NCBI RefSeq assembly: GCF_028622115.1
Contig: NZ_CP097263.1
Coordinates: 2,542,001 to 2,606,000 of the forward strand
Source: Kutzneria chonburiensis
GTDB taxonomy: Bacteria; Actinomycetota; Actinomycetes; Mycobacteriales; Pseudonocardiaceae
Length of the DNA stretch: 64,000 nucleotides
Direction of reading: 5' to 3'
Below the pieces are notes generated by a model that saw only the letters and a list, made by a program, of their open reading frames with translations, was not told the origin of the DNA and searched no databases. The position numbers and the translations under genes were made by a program. Below are positions 24,649-32,794 of this stretch, piece after piece. Every line of letters starts with the position of its first letter. Position 1 is the first letter of the stretch.

Positions 24649-25845
24649 TTACATCAGCGCACACTTCATGCCATGACGACGAACCACTTCACCCAGCGCC
24701 TGCGCAACGCCTTCCGCCGCGGCCCCGCGATGCCGCACCCCCGCCTCTACGGCAGCAGCGACATCGAGGACCGCGACCTGGCCCGCGTGCTGTGCGAGCT
24801 GCGCTTCACCCTGAGCGGCAAGGAGCTCGCGAACCAGCGGAATGACCTTGGTGCCGTAGAGCTCCAGGTTCCGCATGGCGTGCTCGTGCGGGATGGTCCC
24901 GTTCGAGTACTTCAGGTCGAACCGCTGCACACCGAGCGTCCTGACCGTGCGGGCGATCTTGCGGGCGACGGTCTCCGGCGCGCCGATGTACTGCGAGCCG
25001 TTGGCGATCTCCCCGTCGAACTGGGCCCGGCTCATGGGCGGCCAGCCGCGCTCGCGCCCGATCCGGTCGTGCATCGCCTTGCTGTGCGGCCACACCAGGT
25101 CGGCCGCCTCCTGGTCGCTGTCGGCGATGAAGCCGGGCGAGTGCACGGCGACCGGCAGCCGGTCGAGGCCGACCTGCTCCAGCGCCCGGTGGTACAGGTC
25201 GACGTACGGCGCGAACCGGGCCGGGTCGCCGCCGATGATGGCCAGCGTCAGCGGCATGCCGTAGCTGGCCGCGCGCACCACCGACTCGGGGCTGCCGCCC
25301 ACGCCGACCCAGGTCTTGATGCGGCCGCTCTCCGTCTTGGGGAAGACGTTGGCGTCGGCCAGCGGCGGCCGGACCGTGCCCTCCCAGGTGACCGGCTGCT
25401 CGGTGAGCAGGTGGGCCATCAGGTCGATCTTCTCGCTGAACAGCACCTCGTAGTCGGCCAGGTCGTAGCCGAACAGCGGGAACGACTCGGTGAACGAGCC
25501 GCGACCGAGGGTGATCTCGGCCCGGCCGTTGGACACGGCGTCGAGCGTGGCGAAGCGCTCGAACACCCGGACCGGGTCGTCGGAGCTCAGCACGGTGACC
25601 GCGGTGCCGAGCCTGATCCGCCGCGTGCGGCCGGCGATGGCGGCCAGCACCACGTCGGGCGCGGAGATGGCGAAGTCGTCCCGGTGGTGCTCGCCGACGC
25701 CGAAGTAGTCGATACCCACCTCGTCGGCCAGCACGGCCTCGTCGACGACGTCGCGCAGCACCTGCGCGTACGACTTGCGGTTGCCGTCGGCGTCCACGGT
25801 GACGTCGCCGAAGGTGTCGACCCCGAACTCCACCGGTGTGGTCAT
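24649..25845 (-). CDS. LLM-class flavin-dependent oxidoreductase, C-terminus probably misread
   Basis: This luciferase-like monooxygenase fold (F420 or FMN dependent) starts at ATG 25845 after GAAGGG. Family signatures are FGVGEHHRDDFAISAPDVVL near residues 47-66 and LGRGSFTESFPLFGYDL near residue 112. As written it has 398 aa, but the family normally ends near residue 343 (here VIPLVRELLAAQG). The last 56 residues look like antisense translation. Adding one C to the CCC at 24809-24811 places a TGA right after AAQG, giving a natural end near 24806. The substrate is unknown. Confidence 0.85.
   Translation of the reverse strand: MTTPVEFGVDTFGDVTVDADGNRKSYAQVLRDVVDEAVLADEVGIDYFGVGEHHRDDFAISAPDVVLAAIAGRTRRIRLGTAVTVLSSDDPVRVFERFATLDAVSNGRAEITLGRGSFTESFPLFGYDLADYEVLFSEKIDLMAHLLTEQPVTWEGTVRPPLADANVFPKTESGRIKTWVGVGGSPESVVRAASYGMPLTLAIIGGDPARFAPYVDLYHRALEQVGLDRLPVAVHSPGFIADSDQEAADLVWPHSKAMHDRIGRERGWPPMSRAQFDGEIANGSQYIGAPETVARKIARTVRTLGVQRFDLKYSNGTIPHEHAMRNLELYGTKVIPLVRELLAAQGEAQLAQHAGQVAVLDVAAAVEAGVRHRGAAAEGVAQALGEVVRRHGMKCALM
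24673..24845 (+). CDS. Small ORF, convergent with LLM gene, apparent frameshift
   Basis: MTTNHFTQRLRNAFRRGP begins a plus-strand frame whose codons end almost only in G or C as far as about 24840. It lies divergent from the GlxA-type gene. As written it has no stop and runs into LLM antisense. With one C added at 24809-24811 it ends in ERQGAREPAE and TGA at 24843-24845, a protein of 57 aa. The same base also repairs the LLM gene on the other strand, which makes an assembly error likely. I do not recognise the protein: a basic N terminus, then RLYGSSDIEDRDLARVL. Confidence 0.55.
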
Positions 25846-26002
25846 GCTCTGCCCTTCTCCAGGTCCTACCTCAACGAACTATTGAACGTTGAACCATCAT
25901 CATGGCATTCCCGCTGTTTTCACTCGTCACTGAAGTCACAGTGCTTCAGAACCTGGAGCAAAGTGCCTTCCTCCTGCGCCGAACGGCCCTACGATCCGCG
26001 CC

Positions 26003-27133
26003 ATGCCCAGGACGCGGCTCGCGCTGCTGCTGATCGTCGCGGCGCTGATCGTCGGGATGTCGGCCGCCGGCTGCGCCCAGAGCAAGGTGCCGTCGACCGC
26101 CAAGGTCACGCTGACCGGCCGGGTCGACCGCCAGGACGGCACGCCGGCCGGCGGTCTGCGGCTGGCGCTGACCCGCGTTCCCGATCTCGGCGAGGTGGCC
26201 TTCCAGGGCATCCCGGTCGCGGCGACGCTGGGCACGGCCTGCCTGGCCGACGACCCGCCACCGATCTGCAAGCTGTTGCAGCGCACGCAAACCGACACCA
26301 CCGGCACGTACACCGTCCACATGAACGGGTCGGACGTGCAGGGAACCTTCAACACGGCAACGAACTTCGACCTGACCGCCCAGCTGCCGGCCACAGCGTC
26401 CCAGGTGGACGGTCCGAGCGTGCGGGCGGGCTTCCAGATCCAGCGCACCGAGTTGACCGTGCCGGTGCTGCGGTTCTGGGAACCCGATCACATCGCGGCC
26501 CGCGGTGACGCGAAAAACGTCACTCTCGACTGGGCCGCATTCAGGAATGTGAACGAATACACCGCGCATTTCGCGGTCCGCGGCCAGGAAATCTGGTCGG
26601 CCGCGACCGATCCCGGGGCTGCAATGGACGCTCGCGCGTTCGAAGACGCCGACGGTGTCGTGCACATCTCGACCACGGCGAGCGCGGCCGGGCCGGACAC
26701 CACCTTCCAACTCTTCTACACCAGCCAGGGCATCGGATTCCACGGCACCGCGGGCGCGCCGGAATCCCGCGGCAAGCCCTGCGTCGCCGAAGGCCAGCAA
26801 TCCCCCTGTGCCCTTACCGACGGGTCCTTCGACCATCCGCTGACCGAACCGTCGTGCGCCCAGACACCGTGTGCGGCCAACAGTTGGGTGTACGTCGACC
26901 TGGGCAGATCCGAGCCGGTCGGCACCGTCTTCGTCCGCGCGAATCCCGGTGGCGCGCTCACCGTGGAGACCAGTGACGACGCGAAGAACTGGACGGTGCG
27001 GGCCACCGCGCGGGACGCCGGCCGGTTCGCCGGAATCGCCTTGCCCGACCCGGTCTCCGCACGCTACGTGCGCGTGCGCGGGGCCGAGGGGACCCGGCTG
27101 ACCGGCCTGACCCAACTGTCGGTCTGGCCCTGA
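26003..27133 (+). CDS. Secreted lipoprotein with discoidin-like C-terminal region
   Basis: This 376-aa predicted lipoprotein has a hydrophobic signal and a lipobox ending SAAGC (Cys24). Residues about 34-130 resemble a carboxypeptidase-regulatory or Ig-like beta domain (VTLTGRVDRQDGTPAGG...TDTTGTYTVHM). The C-terminal 130 residues (SWVYVDLGRSEPVGTVFVRA...ARYVRVRG) resemble an F5/8-type C (discoidin) carbohydrate-binding domain. TACGAT at 25990-25995 lies seven bases before the ATG, suggesting a leaderless mRNA. The function is unknown; cell-surface binding is plausible. It stands alone between the LLM gene and the LuxR regulator. Confidence 0.75.
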   Translation: MPRTRLALLLIVAALIVGMSAAGCAQSKVPSTAKVTLTGRVDRQDGTPAGGLRLALTRVPDLGEVAFQGIPVAATLGTACLADDPPPICKLLQRTQTDTTGTYTVHMNGSDVQGTFNTATNFDLTAQLPATASQVDGPSVRAGFQIQRTELTVPVLRFWEPDHIAARGDAKNVTLDWAAFRNVNEYTAHFAVRGQEIWSAATDPGAAMDARAFEDADGVVHISTTASAAGPDTTFQLFYTSQGIGFHGTAGAPESRGKPCVAEGQQSPCALTDGSFDHPLTEPSCAQTPCAANSWVYVDLGRSEPVGTVFVRANPGGALTVETSDDAKNWTVRATARDAGRFAGIALPDPVSARYVRVRGAEGTRLTGLTQLSVWP

Positions 27134-27230
27134 CTTCGTTCGGCGGCCGATCCATCCCACCATTAGTTCTCGTTCAACTGATCTGCCCTTGTGTGCGTAT
27201 TGTTTGCCCGACCGCACTGAGGGGACGTAA

Positions 27231-30023
27231 GTGACTGCGACCAGCCGCCCGATCGTCGGACGGGAACGTGAGCTCGCGCTGCTGCACGCGCCCGGGCCGG
27301 CCCGGCTCATCGAAATAGTCGGCGACCCGGGCATCGGCAAGACCAGCCTGCTCGGCGAGTTCGGCCGCGGCCGCGGTGCCGTGTTCACCGGCCGGGCCAC
27401 CGAATTCGAGCAGCACGTGCCGTTCGCGGTGTTCCTCGACGCGCTGGGCGACCGCGTGGCCCGCCTCGACACCCGGGAACGAGACGAGCTCGGCGCGCCG
27501 GCGGTGGAGCTGCTGACCGCGGTCTTCCACGGCGCCGACACCGCCCAGGCCGACCTGCACGGCGTCGGCCGGCACCGGCTCTACCGTGCGGTGCGCGCGC
27601 TGCTCGAGGTGGTCAGCCCCGAGCCGGGCGGCACGCTCGTGCTGGACGACATGCACTGGGCCGACGAGGGATCCGTTGGCCTGCTGGAGTTCCTGGTCCG
27701 TCACCCACCGGCCGGCCGGTTCCGGCTCGGCGTCAGCTACCGGCCGCGGCAGGCCTCCGAGCGGCTGTTCGCCGCGCTGTCGCACGCATCCGGCGCGGAA
27801 CGGCTGCGCCTGGAGCTGAAACCGTTGACGCTGCAACAAGTCTGCCAGCTGCTGCCGGACGTGGACGCGGCGCGGGCCCGGCAGCTGCACGATTCCAGCG
27901 GCGGCAACCCGTTCTATCTCGACGCCCTGACCCGGGTGGCCGCCGACGGCGACCCGGAGGTGGCGCTGTCGGCCGAATTCGCCGCCCTGACACCGAGAGT
28001 GCTGCTGGTGGCCCAGGCCGCGGCGCTGGCCGGCGACCCGTTCGACCCGGAGCTGGTGGCCGAGGTCGCCGAGCTGCCCGAGGCCGACGCCCTGACCGAC
28101 CTGGACGAGCTGGTGGCCCGCGACCTGATCCGGGCCGAGAACAGCGCCCGCCGGTTCCGCTACCGGCATCCGCTGGTGCGCAGCGCCGCGTACCGTACGG
28201 GCCGGCCGGGATGGCGGCTGGACGCGCACGCGCGAGCCGCCGCCGGGCTGGAACGCCGTGGTGCGCCGGCAACTTCGCGTGCGCACCACGTGGAGCGGGC
28301 CGCCCGCGCCGGCGACGACAAGGCCATCGCCGTACTGGTCGAGGCGGCCGAGTCGGTGTTGGCCAGCGTGCCGACGTTGGCCGTGGACTGGCTGCGCACG
28401 GCCATCGACCTGCTGCCACGGACGTCCCATGACCGGACCCGGCTGTGCGGCCTGATGTTGTTGCGGGCCAGGGCTTTGCTGGTGATCGGCCGGCTCAGCG
28501 AGTGCCGCGCCACCCTCCAGGAAGTGCTGGCCCTGCTGCCCGAGGCGCCCAGCGACCAGCGCAGCGCCGCGGTGTCCATGTGCGCCACCGTGGAACGCCT
28601 GCTCGGTCGTTACGACGAGGCGCAGGCGCTGCTCGTCGGCGAGCTGAGCCGGCGTCCGGACCGGCACGACCGTGCGGCGTTGGGCATGCGCATCGACATC
28701 GCCGCCGGCCTGTTGCAGTGCGCGAAGTTCGAGGACGCCCGCGCGTGGGTCATGCAGGCGATGGATTCCCCGGCCCGGCACCAGATGCGACCGCTCACCA
28801 TGACCATCGGGCTGAGCATCCTGGCCACCGCCGACACCTACACCGGCCGCTTCGAGTCCGCGGTCGGCCACGTCCGCCGGGCCGCGGCCATGCTCGACGG
28901 CTTGTCGGACAACGAGTTGTCCGAGCGGCTCTACCTGACGCTGGAGCTGGCGTGGGCGGAACTGGTGCTGGAGCGCTATTACGACGCGCAGCGCCACGTC
29001 CGCCGCTGCGCGTCGTTGGCCGAGCGCACCGGCCACAGCCATCTCCAGCCCGACATCCAGCTGGCGTTCACCCATGTCTACGCCTGGCTCGGCGACCTGA
29101 CCCAGGCCGCCGAGCACGCCGAGGCGGCGCTGGAGTCGGCGCTGCTGACCGGCCGGACCGAGCTGTTGGAGTTCATCCACGTGCGGCAGTCGGAGATCGC
29201 GTTGTGGCGTGGTGATCTCAAGGCCGCGCTCCAGTTCGCCGAGCTGGCCGTGGAGAAGACCCAGCCCGGCGCCTACTGGTGGTCCGGCGAGGGCGCGGCC
29301 GCACTGGCGGCGGCCCGGTTGGCCAACGGCGACCCGCAGGGGTGCGTGCAGGAGCTGATGCGCGGCGGCGATCCCGAGGAGGTCGGCTACGCCCCGTCGC
29401 TGCGCCGGCTGTGGTTCGACGAGCTGGTCCGGGCCGAGATTGCCCTCGGCCACGTCGACGCCGCGTTGGACTGGGGTCGGCGGGCCGAGGAGTCCGTGGC
29501 CGGCGGCGACCTGCCCGGTCGGACCGGCCAGGCTTGGCTGGCTTCGGCCCGGGCCCAGCTCGCCGGCAAGGATGCCGACGCCGCCGCCGCGCTCGCCGGC
29601 AAGGCCGCCGACAACTTCGCCCAGGTGCACCTGCCCGTCTTCGAGGGCCAGGCCCGGCACCTGCTCGGGGCGGCGTTGGCCGACCTCGGCCGTCGCGAGG
29701 AGGCTCAGCAGCAGCTCGGCCGGGCCAAGGAGCTGTTCGCCAACTGCGGCGCCGCCGGCATGCACGCCGCCGTCGTCCAGCAGCAGCGCCTGCTCGGTGC
29801 CCGCTCCACCCGCGTCCGCAAGGACGGTGGTCCGCTCACCCAGCGTGAACTGGAGATCGCCGAGCTCGTCGCGCACGGTTACACCAACCGCCAGATCGCC
29901 GGGCAGCTGTTCATGAGTCCCAAGACCGTCGAGGCTCATTTGTCCCGCATCTTCACCAAGCTCGGGGTGGCCTCCCGAACGGCCGTCGCCAGCCATCTGG
30001 CCCGGCATGCCCGGGAAATGTAG
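27231..30023 (+). CDS. LAL-type LuxR family regulator with AAA ATPase domain
   Basis: This 930-aa regulator has an N-terminal ATPase (RPIVGRERELALL; Walker A GDPGIGKTS near residue 34; Walker B LVLDDMHWADEG near residue 138). A long TPR-like helical middle follows, then a C-terminal LuxR helix-turn-helix (LTQRELEIAELVAHGYTNRQ ... VEAHLSRIFTKLGV, residues about 866-915). Large ATP-binding LuxR regulators activate catabolic or secondary-metabolite operons in response to inducers. The GTG at 27231 follows GGGGACGTAA. The target is unknown; a decayed regulator relic and a secreted protease gene lie downstream. Confidence 0.9.
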   Translation: MTATSRPIVGRERELALLHAPGPARLIEIVGDPGIGKTSLLGEFGRGRGAVFTGRATEFEQHVPFAVFLDALGDRVARLDTRERDELGAPAVELLTAVFHGADTAQADLHGVGRHRLYRAVRALLEVVSPEPGGTLVLDDMHWADEGSVGLLEFLVRHPPAGRFRLGVSYRPRQASERLFAALSHASGAERLRLELKPLTLQQVCQLLPDVDAARARQLHDSSGGNPFYLDALTRVAADGDPEVALSAEFAALTPRVLLVAQAAALAGDPFDPELVAEVAELPEADALTDLDELVARDLIRAENSARRFRYRHPLVRSAAYRTGRPGWRLDAHARAAAGLERRGAPATSRAHHVERAARAGDDKAIAVLVEAAESVLASVPTLAVDWLRTAIDLLPRTSHDRTRLCGLMLLRARALLVIGRLSECRATLQEVLALLPEAPSDQRSAAVSMCATVERLLGRYDEAQALLVGELSRRPDRHDRAALGMRIDIAAGLLQCAKFEDARAWVMQAMDSPARHQMRPLTMTIGLSILATADTYTGRFESAVGHVRRAAAMLDGLSDNELSERLYLTLELAWAELVLERYYDAQRHVRRCASLAERTGHSHLQPDIQLAFTHVYAWLGDLTQAAEHAEAALESALLTGRTELLEFIHVRQSEIALWRGDLKAALQFAELAVEKTQPGAYWWSGEGAAALAAARLANGDPQGCVQELMRGGDPEEVGYAPSLRRLWFDELVRAEIALGHVDAALDWGRRAEESVAGGDLPGRTGQAWLASARAQLAGKDADAAAALAGKAADNFAQVHLPVFEGQARHLLGAALADLGRREEAQQQLGRAKELFANCGAAGMHAAVVQQQRLLGARSTRVRKDGGPLTQRELEIAELVAHGYTNRQIAGQLFMSPKTVEAHLSRIFTKLGVASRTAVASHLARHAREM

Positions 30024-30104
30024 GGACTTTCCCGATGCTCCGCCGCCCCGCACCGTGCCACCGTTGACCCGCGCGGCTGCACCCGGCCGCTCGCCCTTCA
30101 GCGG

Positions 30105-30230
30105 CCACCCCCGCCGCTGCCCCGACTGGTCCGCCGGCGCACCGCCATCCGCCCGCTGACCGACCTGCTGGTCGTTCGCGACCAGCGGCTGGTCACCGTC
30201 ACCGGCATCGGCCGCGCGGGCACCTTCCCG
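30105..30230 (+). pseudogene. Relic resembling the NB-ARC start of an AfsR/LuxR-type regulator
   Basis: One frame reads LPRLVRRRTAIRPLTDLLVV then RDQRLVTVTGIGRAGTF. This resembles the common regulator sequence LPTPLTSFVGRERE...[22 protein letters not shown], but the Walker A Lys-Thr is gone and the frame soon breaks. A second scrap near 30310-30340 reads TLLVLEGEWRDR. I infer a decayed ATPase-regulator gene. Similarity was judged by eye only. Confidence 0.35.
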
Positions 30231-30654
30231 CCGTCGACGCCGCCTTGCTCGCGGAGTTCGGCCGGTCCCGTGGCCCGACCGGCATCGGAGCTCCGGGTCG
30301 CCGGACCAGCCGACCCTGCTGGTGCTGGAAGGCGAGTGGCGGGACCGGCCGGTCGCTATCGGGATTCGGGCCGAGGGCTCGACGAAAGTTTTCCGGTCAA
30401 TCCCCGCCACAATTGCGGCGCGCGCAATCGGAAACCGTCAGCCGCGGCCGTTGCCGGCCGATGTGCGGATGTCCGATAAAGGTTGCCCGAACGGCAGCGC
30501 GTAGTACTTTCGGCCTATCTCCAGGCCGCGGAAACCCTACGAACGGCGTGAGCCAATTCAGCGTATTTGAGCCGTCGTCGGTTTTGCCGCCCCTTTCGGT
30601 TCTAGTGTGGGAATGCTTAGTGATCTTGAACCGGAACCGAAGAGGGGTACCACC
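30231..30654 (+). other. Non-coding stretch upstream of protease gene
   Basis: About 420 bp hold no convincing gene; possible regulator scraps end near 30400. AT-richer sequence at 30385-30610 probably contains the protease promoter. A ribosome-binding site AGAGGGG lies near 30640-30647. Confidence 0.45.
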
Positions 30655-31803
30655 TTGCCTGACCGGACCAGATTCCTCGGCAGGACGCTCGCGGTGGCGG
30701 GCGCCGCGGTGGTCGCGCTGGCCACGGCTGTTCCCGCCGCCGCCGCAACCGCGCCGCCCACCGTCGACCAGGACGTCGCGCAGCTGTACCAGGACGTCGT
30801 CGACCTCTACAACGGTCTGCCCGCGAGCGCGCTGCGCGGCGTCGACCCGCTCATCAACTCGCCCATCCCGCGACCCGGCCCCCGCTTCAAGGCCGCGCAG
30901 GACCCGATCCCGGGCTGCACCGAGGGTTCGCTGCTGACCTACGCGAACAAGCTCGCGGCCCAGCTCACCCCGCTCGAGAACAAGGCATTCGCCGCGTTGT
31001 CGGGGCTCAGCCAGCTCTACGTGCAGGGCGTCGCGTCCGACAAGTCCCCGCAGGTCTTCGGCACCGACGGCCAGTACAGCTCGCGCGCGACGGCCACGAT
31101 CGACAAACTGCGTGGCTTCTGGGACATCGAGAGCTGGAACATCCAGCTCGTCGCCTGGAAGGGCACCGATCTCGGCAGCCAGGTGAAGATGGCGCAGACC
31201 TTCAGCCTCGGCCTCGCGCCGGCGAAGGTGAAGGGGGCCGCCGCGCTGGCCACCAAGGTGCTCTACGAAGTGCCGGCACTACAGGGCGGCCGCCACCCGT
31301 TGCTCACGCTGAACGCGTTCTCCGCCCCGGCCGACAGCCTTGGCGGCAAGCGCGTGGCGCTCGGTGACGGGCTGCTCGACACCGTCAATCTCCTCGGGTT
31401 CGACGACGTCTCGGTGGAGTCCGTTGTCGGGCACGAGTACGGCCACCAGGTCGACTTCGCCCACAACAACTACCCGCCCAACGAGTCGTCGGAGATGGGC
31501 CCCGACGCGTACGGCGGCTATTTCGTCGCCCACGCCAAGGGTTTCGCGTGGGATGCCCGTACCCAGCAGGAGGTCACCTACCTGGACGCCTCCATCGGCG
31601 ACTGCTTCCACAGCCACGGCACCCCCGACCAGCGCAAGGCCGCCGGCGCGTGGGGCGAGAAGCAGGCGACGAGCCAGGGCAACCCGAACCGGGTGATCCC
31701 GTCGGCCACGATGATCGACAAGTTCCAGAAGGAATACCCGAAGTTGATGCCGCCGGCCACTGACCAGTCGGGGGCGGCCACACTGGCCTCCGCTCACAGC
31801 TGA
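30655..31803 (+). CDS. Secreted zinc metalloprotease-like protein (HEYGH)
   Basis: This 382-aa exported protein has a signal peptide (FLGRTLAVAGAAVVALATAV then AAA) and a zinc-protease motif HEYGHQVDFAH near residues 259-269. A possible third ligand lies in the downstream Glu/Asp segment ESSEMGPDAYGGYFVAHAKG. I do not recognise a named family beyond a neutral zinc metallopeptidase type. In-frame GTG and ATG codons exist at 30607 and 30613, but AGAGGGG eight bases before the TTG at 30655 and the signal peptide position favour TTG. A long terminator stem follows the stop. Confidence 0.75.
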   Translation: MPDRTRFLGRTLAVAGAAVVALATAVPAAAATAPPTVDQDVAQLYQDVVDLYNGLPASALRGVDPLINSPIPRPGPRFKAAQDPIPGCTEGSLLTYANKLAAQLTPLENKAFAALSGLSQLYVQGVASDKSPQVFGTDGQYSSRATATIDKLRGFWDIESWNIQLVAWKGTDLGSQVKMAQTFSLGLAPAKVKGAAALATKVLYEVPALQGGRHPLLTLNAFSAPADSLGGKRVALGDGLLDTVNLLGFDDVSVESVVGHEYGHQVDFAHNNYPPNESSEMGPDAYGGYFVAHAKGFAWDARTQQEVTYLDASIGDCFHSHGTPDQRKAAGAWGEKQATSQGNPNRVIPSATMIDKFQKEYPKLMPPATDQSGAATLASAHS

Positions 31804-31818
31804 GCTCCGGTTCCCGAC

Positions 31819-31856
31819 AGCGGGTCGTCTCCCTCGACCAAGGGGGACGACCCGCT
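31819..31856. terminator. Bidirectional terminator between convergent genes
   Basis: AGCGGGTCGTC (31819-31829) pairs with GACGACCCGCT (31846-31856). The stem continues inward through TCCCT/AGGGG to about 16 bp. It fills the 59-bp gap between the protease gene and the convergent membrane-protein gene. Confidence 0.8.
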
Positions 31857-31862
31857 CGCCGG

Positions 31863-32408
31863 TCACTGGTCGGTCGGCGGTTGCAGCGAGTTCCAGGTGA
31901 GTTCCGGCAGGGTGCCGCTGGCAATGCCGAGGTCGGCCCTGGCGCAGGCGTAGAAGTCGTTGCGGAGTCGCATGGTGTTCTTGTACGCCTCGACGAATGC
32001 CTCTTCCTCGGGGCGGTCCTCGCGCAGCAGGCGTTCGAGCTGCCATACCTGTTCGTGCCAGGCTCGGGCCGCGGTGATGGTGGCGGGATCACCAAGCAGC
32101 AGAACGGTTTCCCAGTTCAGCGCCCGTTCCGTCTCGGCCTCGGCCAGCTCGGCGAATGCGGCGTCGACATCGGTGGGCCGACCGGTGCCGAGCAGGTTCC
32201 TGGTCTCGGCGACCCGTCGGCACAGCCGAACCATCCGCTTCACCGCGTTCGCGTACTCCGTGTAGGCCGCAAGGCGCTTGTCGTCCCACCGCGCGGACTG
32301 CGTGCGCCGCCAACGCATTCGCTCGCTCGCAGTGGTGACGACGAACGTCGCCGCGGACCCCAGCAGGACGCCCGCGATGGTCAGGATCTGTGTGACGACC
32401 GGGTTCAC
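31863..32408 (-). CDS. Membrane-anchored protein of unknown function
   Basis: This 181-aa protein starts at GTG 32408 with one N-terminal membrane helix (VVTQILTIAGVLLGSAATFVV, residues about 4-24). A basic stretch SERMRWRRTQSARWDDKRLA follows, then about 140 helical, charged residues with no recognised motif. The layout matches a small single-pass protein with a cytoplasmic coiled domain, seen as hypothetical proteins in many actinomycetes. I cannot assign a function. Frames extend upstream, but the membrane helix at the GTG is the natural beginning. Confidence 0.7.
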   Translation of the reverse strand: MNPVVTQILTIAGVLLGSAATFVVTTASERMRWRRTQSARWDDKRLAAYTEYANAVKRMVRLCRRVAETRNLLGTGRPTDVDAAFAELAEAETERALNWETVLLLGDPATITAARAWHEQVWQLERLLREDRPEEEAFVEAYKNTMRLRNDFYACARADLGIASGTLPELTWNSLQPPTDQ

Positions 32409-32520
32409 GGACCGAAGCCTGCCACGCCATCGCCGAGCCAGGGGTGTAAGCCGGTCAGCGGTTATCCGCCGGGCCGACGGCCGTGAGAATCCTTTCGTCA
32501 CCGTACGAGGGGAGAAACCC

Positions 32521-32664
32521 GTGAGAAACGTGCGCCTGTTCGTCACGGCAGCGGCGCTTGCCCTGAGCCTCGGGGCCGTGATGCTGCCCGCCGGCATCCA
32601 AGGTTCCGGTCACCCGATGGCCGGCATCCAGGGCACCGGATCGAGCGTGTCGGCGGCACGCTGA
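32521..32664 (+). CDS. Tiny secreted peptide with duplicated GIQGxG motif
   Basis: This 47-aa ORF starts at GTG 32521 with AGGGGAG eight bases upstream. It consists of a signal peptide (VRLFVTAAALALSLGAVML) and a short tail in which AGIQGSG is repeated as AGIQGTG, ending SSVSAAR. The good ribosome-binding site and signal-like hydrophobic core argue that it is real. The mature peptide would be about 20-25 aa. No processing or export genes sit beside it. The function is unknown. Confidence 0.6.
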   Translation: MRNVRLFVTAAALALSLGAVMLPAGIQGSGHPMAGIQGTGSSVSAAR

Positions 32665-32716
32665 CGCCTTGACCGTGAGATCGGGTGTATCGACGGTCTA
32701 CGGGTAGCCGGAAAGC

Positions 32717-32746
32717 TTTACGAGGGGAATACATCGGACCTATAGT
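32717..32746 (+). promoter_or_regulatory. Probable promoter of GH79 gene
   Basis: TTTACG (32717-32722) and TATAGT (32741-32746) are separated by 18 bp, 48 bp before the ATG of the GH79 gene. The pattern fits a housekeeping sigma promoter. Confidence 0.4.
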
Positions 32747-32794
32747 CGCCCGCGGCAACCGAGCCGCCCGGTGCCGCGACGCGAGGGAGCACGG

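Noticed and set aside
24613-26508. Plus-strand frame of 631 codons over the LLM gene
   Set aside because: Only the first part (24673-24845) has coding character; the rest is antisense to the LLM enzyme and exists because of the one-base deletion.
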